Source: CAYQTL01 sp964420405 (GTDB lineage Bacteria > Acidobacteriota > Thermoanaerobaculia > Thermoanaerobaculales > Sulfomarinibacteraceae). From it: 64,000 bases of DNA. This document shows positions 59,703-64,000 of this stretch, piece after piece. The notes beneath the pieces are model-generated. The model did no database searches. It was not told where the DNA came from and saw only the letters and a list, made by a program, of their open reading frames with translations. Each line of letters begins with the position of its first letter. Position 1 is the first letter of the stretch. Location: assembly GCA_964420405.1 (NCBI GenBank), contig CAYQTL010000006.1, positions 1 through 64,000 on the forward strand. Reading direction: 5' to 3'. The translations under genes were made by a program, and so were the position numbers.

Positions 59703-60515
59703 TCAGCGCAGCAGCCGTTCCACGAACTCGTGGTCCTCGGGCTCGTCCACGTCCAGCGCCAGCTCCGGCCGCTCGACGAGGACCGGCACCACCGTCGCGG
59801 CCATCCTTCGAGACGCCAGCCGGGCCATCTGGTCAAGCGTCGTCCGGCCCAGGAGGCGGACCCCCACGAGGTAACCCAGCAGGAACATGGGGCCCAGGGC
59901 GAGTGCGGTCCGCAGCGGGCTCTTGCGGCCCTCGCGCATCCGCTGCACGAGGGCCAGGACGCGCTCCCGCCGCGGAAGCCCCGTTCCCAGCAGGAGGAGG
60001 TTGCCGGAGCAGGCGGCCACGTCGCCGAAGGCGATGGTCGGTTTGGGCGAGCCGTGGAACCTGCCGGTGAAGGCGGAGCCGGGGACCATCGCCAGGTGCA
60101 CACCACCTGCGCGACCATCCCCCGCTCCTGCCGACCGCCGCAGGAACTCCGTCACGGCGCCCGGGGTGATGAGCGGGAGGTCGACCGGCGTGAAGAGCAC
60201 GGCGCAGGACCCCTGGAAACGGTCGAGCCCAGCAGCCAGGCTCCCGGCGAGGTCCCCGTCGTGCCGGATGTGCTCCACGCCGATGGACGTGGCAGCCTCC
60301 TCGAGCGAGCCGCGGTGGTCCCCGAGAACCACGATGCGCTCCACCTCGGGAGCGCGCCGCAGCGCGGACGTCACGATCTCGAGGCAGGTGTGTCCGCCAT
60401 ACCGCAGCAAGGCCTTGGGGCCGGCCTCGTGCGACCGGGAGAGGGTGGCAGCGGCCCGGTCCGCCGCCAGCACGACCGCCGGCAGCTGCGGCCCGGTCCG
60501 TCGAGCCGACGTCAT
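59703..60515 (-). CDS. MobA-like nucleotidyltransferase
   Basis: 270 aa, ATG overlapping the stop of the cytochrome P460 gene (ATGA). An NTP-transferase fold is shown by AVVLAADRAAATLSR, GPKALLRYGGHTCLEIVTSA, VVLGDH and LFTPVDLPLITPGAV, the pattern of MobA/GlmU-type enzymes. The first glycine motif is degenerate (AADRA for AGGxS). A hydrophobic segment (ALALGPMFLLGYLVGVRLLG) near residue 205 is unusual. The end DVDEPEDHEFVERLL matches the MobA-family closing DVDTPEDL pattern. Role unknown; coupling to P460 may hint at a cofactor step. Confidence 0.75.
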   Translation of the reverse strand: MTSARRTGPQLPAVVLAADRAAATLSRSHEAGPKALLRYGGHTCLEIVTSALRRAPEVERIVVLGDHRGSLEEAATSIGVEHIRHDGDLAGSLAAGLDRFQGSCAVLFTPVDLPLITPGAVTEFLRRSAGAGDGRAGGVHLAMVPGSAFTGRFHGSPKPTIAFGDVAACSGNLLLLGTGLPRRERVLALVQRMREGRKSPLRTALALGPMFLLGYLVGVRLLGRTTLDQMARLASRRMAATVVPVLVERPELALDVDEPEDHEFVERLLR

Positions 60516-61009
60516 CCGAGCGGCGTCGACAGCACGAAGTCGGTCTCCGGGCTCGGCTCGTGGCACCCGAAGCAGGCCTCGACCGGGTCGACCCTCTTCG
60601 GTTCCCCCTCTGCGTCGAGCATGACGAAGTGCCAGCCTCCGGTCGCGTGGGTCGTCTGCGAGCCGGCGTCCTTCTCCATCAAGGTGTACGCGACGAGGTC
60701 GCCTTCCTGGTAGCGGCCCTCGGCGGTTTCGCCGGGGGCGTACACCTTGCCGACGAACACCGTGCCGTCGGGGTACTCGTCGCTGCCGCCGTTGCGGAAG
60801 ATCTCCCTCCCCCGATCGTCGACGTAGAAGTGGTGGAAGCCGTGGATCGGGCTCCCGGCGTCCGGCACGACGAGGGTGTTGACGTGCTCGAAATCGTCGA
60901 GGTCCTCCGGGAGTGACGGCGCGTCCCCGTGGCTCATGGCGAAGAGCACACCCGACACGGCGAACACCCCGAGCACCCCGCAGAGGGTCGAGTACAAGGG
61001 ACGGTTCAT
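60512..61009 (-). CDS. Cytochrome P460-family protein
   Basis: 165 aa, start at 61009 with AAAGGAG upstream. The N-terminus (LCGVLGVFAVSGVLFAMSHG) is an export signal or anchor. The P460-like beta fold is visible in GFHHFYVDDRGREIF, DGTVFVGKVY, GDLVAYTLMEKD and GGWHFVML. The heme site CFGCH in VEACFGCHEPSPETDFVL lies near the C-terminus as in the family. The crosslinking Lys of true P460 cannot be placed. Family members oxidise hydroxylamine, NO or similar or only carry heme. Coupled to the next gene by a 4-base overlap. Confidence 0.83.
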   Translation of the reverse strand: MNRPLYSTLCGVLGVFAVSGVLFAMSHGDAPSLPEDLDDFEHVNTLVVPDAGSPIHGFHHFYVDDRGREIFRNGGSDEYPDGTVFVGKVYAPGETAEGRYQEGDLVAYTLMEKDAGSQTTHATGGWHFVMLDAEGEPKRVDPVEACFGCHEPSPETDFVLSTPLG

Positions 61010-61160
61010 GGTCGCAGCTCCTTTCCGTCGTCCATGATGGTGCCGCCCGTCGGCCGCGGCCTGCATCAGGCGGGTCAGGAGTCGAGGATGGGGACAGAGC
61101 CGAGGCGGAGCCTGCGCACGTTGGTACGATTTCGGTGAGTCTCACGGACGGAGAGGCGGG

Positions 61161-61640
61161 ATGGAGCCACTGGTCGCGATCGATGCGGGTGCTCATCGGG
61201 TGCTCTTCTGGCTCCTCGTGACGGTCGGGGTCGCGCTCGGCGTGGTGGTCTACGCGGTGTTGCGATGGCCCGGGGCGCGTCGGAGCCAGTTCAGGGGATG
61301 GGGGCGGGCATCGCCGGCGGTCGCGGTCGGGGCCGCGCTCCTCGTGGCGGCGCCGGTCGTCGCCTACGCGTACCGCTCCAGCTGGTCGCACTTCTACCGG
61401 GCGGGGCTGGACGGCGCGCACCTGGTGCTCGGGTACGAGACGCCGGTGCGGACCGTCGTCGTGGCGGTGGAGCATGTGGCCGCGATCGAGGCGGAGGCAC
61501 ACGACAGGAAGAGCGGTCCGAGATATCGGATCGTGGTCATGACCCGCGACGGCGAGAGGTTCACGAGCCAGTTGATGGCTGGGCCGCGGGCGGAATCCAG
61601 TCTCGAGGCCCTCCGGGCGGGACTCGGTCAGCCCCGATGA
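61161..61640 (+). CDS. Small membrane protein
   Basis: 159 aa with GGAGAGGCGGG before the ATG. Two transmembrane helices (VLFWLLVTVGVALGVVVYAV and VAVGAALLVAAPVVAYAY) and a C-terminal PH-like beta domain (LVLGYETPVRTVVVAVEHVA, YRIVVMTRDGERFTS). No known family is recognised. Divergent from the P460 gene across 151 bp. Confidence 0.6.
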   Translation: MEPLVAIDAGAHRVLFWLLVTVGVALGVVVYAVLRWPGARRSQFRGWGRASPAVAVGAALLVAAPVVAYAYRSSWSHFYRAGLDGAHLVLGYETPVRTVVVAVEHVAAIEAEAHDRKSGPRYRIVVMTRDGERFTSQLMAGPRAESSLEALRAGLGQPR

Positions 61641-61769
61641 TCGTCGAGGGTCATCGGCCGTGGCCCGTGGCGGGCACCTGGGCGCAGCAGCCCGGCAGAG
61701 CGCCTGCGTCGCGCACGCGCGGCGGCGGGCCGATGCCGCGGAGTCGGAGCGGCGACCGGAAGCGCACGC

Positions 61770-62831
61770 TCACGTTCCGGACGGACCGGGCGGGGCCGGT
61801 GTCGCCACCGACAGGGGAGAGACCGCCATCCCGTCCGGCTCGGCGCCCGCGCGCAGCAGCCCGACGACCTCCCAGCTCTCCAGGTCCACCACCGAGATCA
61901 CGTCGCCGTTGGCGTGCGCCACGTAGGCCCGCTTCCCCGAGTCGTCGACCACGATGCCGATCGGCACTGAGCTCGAGCCGAACCGGTCTCCGAAGAGCCG
62001 GTCCTCCACCACGACGTCGTCCCCGAGGTCGAAGGCGATCCGGCGCTCGAGACGGGGCGGGTCGGTCGCGAACACGGTGACGTCGTCGGAGCGGGCGCCG
62101 GTGACCAGCACGTGTTGACCGTCGGGGGTCGCGACCGCCCGGATCGGGAAGGACGGGCTGTCGATGGTGGCGACCGTCTCGAGGGTCGTGGCGTCGAGCA
62201 CGGTGACGGTGTCCTCGGCCCGGTTGGTCACCCACACCTGGGCGCCGTCCGGCGTCACCGCGACCCCCTCCGCGCCCTCGCCGGTGGCGACGTGGACGGG
62301 GGCCGACCGGCCGCGGAGATCCAGGGCGGTCACGGTGCCGGATCCGATGTTGGCCACGAACGCGCGGCCGCCGTCCGGCGTCACCGCGACCATGTGGGAG
62401 ATCTCCTGGTCGGTCGGCAGCACGCGTTCGACCTTCCTTGCCTCGATGTCGACGAGGAGCAGCGAGCGGCTCGCCTCGGTGGTGACCACCAGCTTCCGCG
62501 GACCGACGAACCGCATCCCGTGGGGCCGGCGGTGCTCGCCGAGGTCCACCGTCTGCACCACCTCGCCGGCGGCTACGTCGACCACCGTCAGCGAGCTCCC
62601 CGGGGCGTCCCGTGTGCCGTAGTCGCCGACCACGGCGAGCATGCCGTCAGGGCTCACCGCGACCTCGTGCGGGCCGTTCCCTGTCGCCACCGTGACCCGC
62701 ACCTCGCCGGAGCCGAGGTCGACGAGCGACGCGGTCGCCTCGGACTTGTTCGCGACCACCAGCGTGGCGGCGGATGCGCCCGAGGCACTCAGCAGCAGGG
62801 CGAGAACCAGCGTCCTGGGGTCGACTCGCAT
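61770..62831 (-). CDS. Secreted YncE-like beta-propeller protein
   Basis: 353 aa, start at 62831 after GGGAGGACG. Signal peptide RTLVLALLLSASGASA. Seven or so blades with YVTN-type repeats: VAVSPDGMLAVVGDYG, VAVTPDGGRAFVANIGSGTV, VAVTPDGAQVWVTNRAEDTV, RAVATPDGQHVLVTG and VDDSGKRAYVAHANGD. Such propellers are periplasmic and of loose function; the nearest analogue here is the propeller of the cytochrome fusion at 8215. No heme motif. Divergent from TetR. Confidence 0.82.
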   Translation of the reverse strand: MRVDPRTLVLALLLSASGASAATLVVANKSEATASLVDLGSGEVRVTVATGNGPHEVAVSPDGMLAVVGDYGTRDAPGSSLTVVDVAAGEVVQTVDLGEHRRPHGMRFVGPRKLVVTTEASRSLLLVDIEARKVERVLPTDQEISHMVAVTPDGGRAFVANIGSGTVTALDLRGRSAPVHVATGEGAEGVAVTPDGAQVWVTNRAEDTVTVLDATTLETVATIDSPSFPIRAVATPDGQHVLVTGARSDDVTVFATDPPRLERRIAFDLGDDVVVEDRLFGDRFGSSSVPIGIVVDDSGKRAYVAHANGDVISVVDLESWEVVGLLRAGAEPDGMAVSPLSVATPAPPGPSGT

Positions 62832-62886
62832 GGCACGTCCTCCCGGCCAGTCAACCTGCTGCCCCCGAGCCGTCTTCCCCGGCAGG

Positions 62887-62915
62887 TTGACGCCGGCCGA
62901 TATTCGAGTTAATGT
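62887..62915 (+). promoter_or_regulatory. Promoter of the TetR gene, possibly leaderless
   Basis: TTGACG at 62887-62892 and TAATGT at 62910-62915 are 17 bases apart, so transcription would begin at or within a base or two of the ATG at 62923. No ribosome site precedes the ATG. The 62901-62929 region also has TATTC..GAATA and ATGT..ACAT dyads that may be the operator. Confidence 0.45.
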
Positions 62916-62922
62916 TATTCAC

Positions 62923-63519
62923 ATGAATACGGGTCCACGACATGCCCGCCGGTACCGCATGCGGGTCCGCGCCGAGTCCGCCGCGGCGACCGGGCGGCGC
63001 ATCCTGGACGCCGCGATCCGGCATTTCGGGGGGCGACCGTACGACGACGTGACCCTCAACGACGTGGCGGAGGAGGCGGGAGTCACCGTGCAGACGGTCC
63101 TGCGGCGCTTCGGCTCCAAGGAGGGCCTGGTCGACGCCGCCGCCGAGCGCGGCGCGGAGCAGGTCCGGGCGGCGCGATGGGCGACGTCCCAGGGCGACGT
63201 CGACGCGGCGGTGCGGGGGCTCGTGGAGCACTACGAGCAGTGGGGCGACCGCAGCCTGCGCTTGCTCGCCCAGGAGGAGCGGGTCCAGGCCCTGCGGCGC
63301 GTCACCGACGCGGGCCGCCGGCTCCACCACGAGTGGGTCGAGCATGCCTTCCGGCCGCAGCTCGAGGCCGTGTCCGGGGCGCGCCTGCGGCGGCTTCGCG
63401 CTCAGCTGATCGCCGTGACGGACGTGTACGTCTGGAAGATTCTCCGCCGGGACCTGGGGCTGGGCCCCGCCGAGACCGCCCGGGCGATCCGCGAGCTGGT
63501 CGCCTCGGTCGTCGGGTGA
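62923..63519 (+). CDS. TetR-family regulator
   Basis: 198 aa. N-terminal helix-turn-helix: RILDAAIRHFGGRPYDDVTL, NDVAEEAGVTVQTVLRRFGS, KEGLVDAAAERG, typical of TetR. The C-terminal ligand domain is helical (LRLLAQEERVQALRRVTDAG, AQLIAVTDVYVWKILRRDL). The glycosyltransferase follows after 10 bases, so the pair is an operon; a macrolide-type or lipid substrate inactivation system under TetR control is a reasonable guess. Confidence 0.88.
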   Translation: MNTGPRHARRYRMRVRAESAAATGRRILDAAIRHFGGRPYDDVTLNDVAEEAGVTVQTVLRRFGSKEGLVDAAAERGAEQVRAARWATSQGDVDAAVRGLVEHYEQWGDRSLRLLAQEERVQALRRVTDAGRRLHHEWVEHAFRPQLEAVSGARLRRLRAQLIAVTDVYVWKILRRDLGLGPAETARAIRELVASVVG

Positions 63520-63529
63520 GGAGGAGCCG

Positions 63530-64000
63530 ATGGCGAAGGTCCTGGCGTACACCTCTCCCACCCGCGGGCATCTCTACCCCCTGGTCCCCACGCTCGACGA
63601 GCTGTGCCGGCGGGGGCACGAGGTGGCGGTGCGCACGATGGCTTCCGAGGCCTGGCGCCTGTCCGCGAAAGGCTGGTCGGCGCGAGCCGTCGACCCGGCT
63701 GTGGAGGCTCGCGAGATCGACGACTGGAAGGCCCGCACCCAGCCGGGGGCGCTGCTGGCGGCGGGCCGCACCTTCCTCGACCGCGGCGGTCACGAGATCG
63801 GCGATCTGCGGCGAGCCATCGGGCTCGAGCGTCCGGACCTGCTCGTGGTGGACGTCAACAGCTGGGGGGCGGCGGCCGCCGCAGAGGCGTCGGGCCTTCC
63901 ATGGGCCTCGTTCGCGCCGTACTTCATGCCGGTCCGGGCTCCCGGGGTTCCGCCGTGGGGCCTCGGCCTTCCTCCGCGACAGGACCTCCTGGGACGGTGG
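63530..64000 (+). CDS. MGT-type glycosyltransferase, 5' part
   Basis: At least 157 codons, running off the right edge with no stop. GAGGAGG lies five bases before the ATG at 63530. The N-terminus AKVLAYTSPTRGHLYPLVPT with LDELCRRGHEVAVRT is the GT1/MGT opening (GHxxPxxxLxxxLxxRGHxV), and LVVDVNSWGAAAAAEASGLP and WASFAPYFMP follow as in UDP-glycosyltransferases acting on macrolides, polyketides or flavonoids. The donor-binding C-terminal half is outside. In operon with the TetR gene. Confidence 0.87.
   Translation, partial: MAKVLAYTSPTRGHLYPLVPTLDELCRRGHEVAVRTMASEAWRLSAKGWSARAVDPAVEAREIDDWKARTQPGALLAAGRTFLDRGGHEIGDLRRAIGLERPDLLVVDVNSWGAAAAAEASGLPWASFAPYFMPVRAPGVPPWGLGLPPRQDLLGRW

Overview
This 64-kb window is very GC-rich (about 70-75% by eye) and densely coded. 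It looks like chromosomal DNA of a free-living bacterium with a Gram-negative-type envelope. My best guess is Acidobacteriota, Thermoanaerobaculia-like. That is an inference from the many large secreted proteins, the shared C-terminal tail DGFESGD..W, a multiheme c-type cytochrome, beta-propeller proteins and an argJ-containing arginine cluster. No rRNA, tRNA, CRISPR array, prophage or intact insertion sequence was seen.

Layout. 1-634: 5' part of an imuA-like mutasome gene (minus), with a promoter carrying an 11-bp-period direct repeat. 791-4745: two nearly identical ~350-bp repeats in direct orientation flank a lower-GC segment with a small ORF and a secreted protein. 4804-8047: Xaa-Pro peptidase, a BNR/sialidase-like exoprotein and an orphan antitoxin whose toxin is reduced to nine codons. 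8215-18563 (minus): a two-gene unit (1311-aa secreted protein, then a beta-propeller/multiheme cytochrome fusion), a small Cys-rich secreted protein and an LVIVD propeller. 18859-21425: CapA-like metallophosphatase, HNH nuclease, SDR and a small CxxC protein. 21447-28716 (minus): a MocR-type regulator, a decayed radical SAM gene, and an overlapping operon encoding a D-Ala-D-Ala-ligase-like ATP-grasp enzyme fused to a degenerate M20 domain, a gamma-glutamyltransferase and an N-formylglutamate amidohydrolase, followed by a secreted protein. 29153-32978: hybrid PAS histidine kinase and a membrane HEAGH protein. 33000-39750: transporter and regulator genes whose spacers hold (GATCCC)n arrays and an inverted-repeat-bounded element. 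39753-47092: secreted proteins, a flavoprotein and a C10 cysteine protease. 47220-53711: a sigma-54 activator divergent from argC-argB-argD-argA-like-argJ. 53994-64000: M23 peptidase, Tat-exported aldo/keto reductase, MscS channel, cytochrome P460 plus nucleotidyltransferase, YncE-like propeller, TetR regulator and the start of a glycosyltransferase.

How genes work together. The clearest unit is arginine biosynthesis: argC, argB, argD, an ArgA-like acetyltransferase and argJ run in one tightly overlapping operon. The gap to the divergent sigma-54 activator holds two matching dyads 33 bp apart and, 66 bp beyond the nearer one, a -24/-12-type promoter. This predicts activator-controlled, sigma-54-dependent arginine synthesis. 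The ATP-grasp/GGT/formylglutamate hydrolase operon looks like a peptide or amide metabolite pathway of unknown product. Four secreted proteins share a C-terminal tail that may be a common export or anchoring signal. The spacers carry at least three repeat families (a ~50-bp hairpin repeat, a TAGCGCC..TTCCA..GGC hairpin repeat and G-quadruplex-type hexamer arrays) that partly combine into larger elements.
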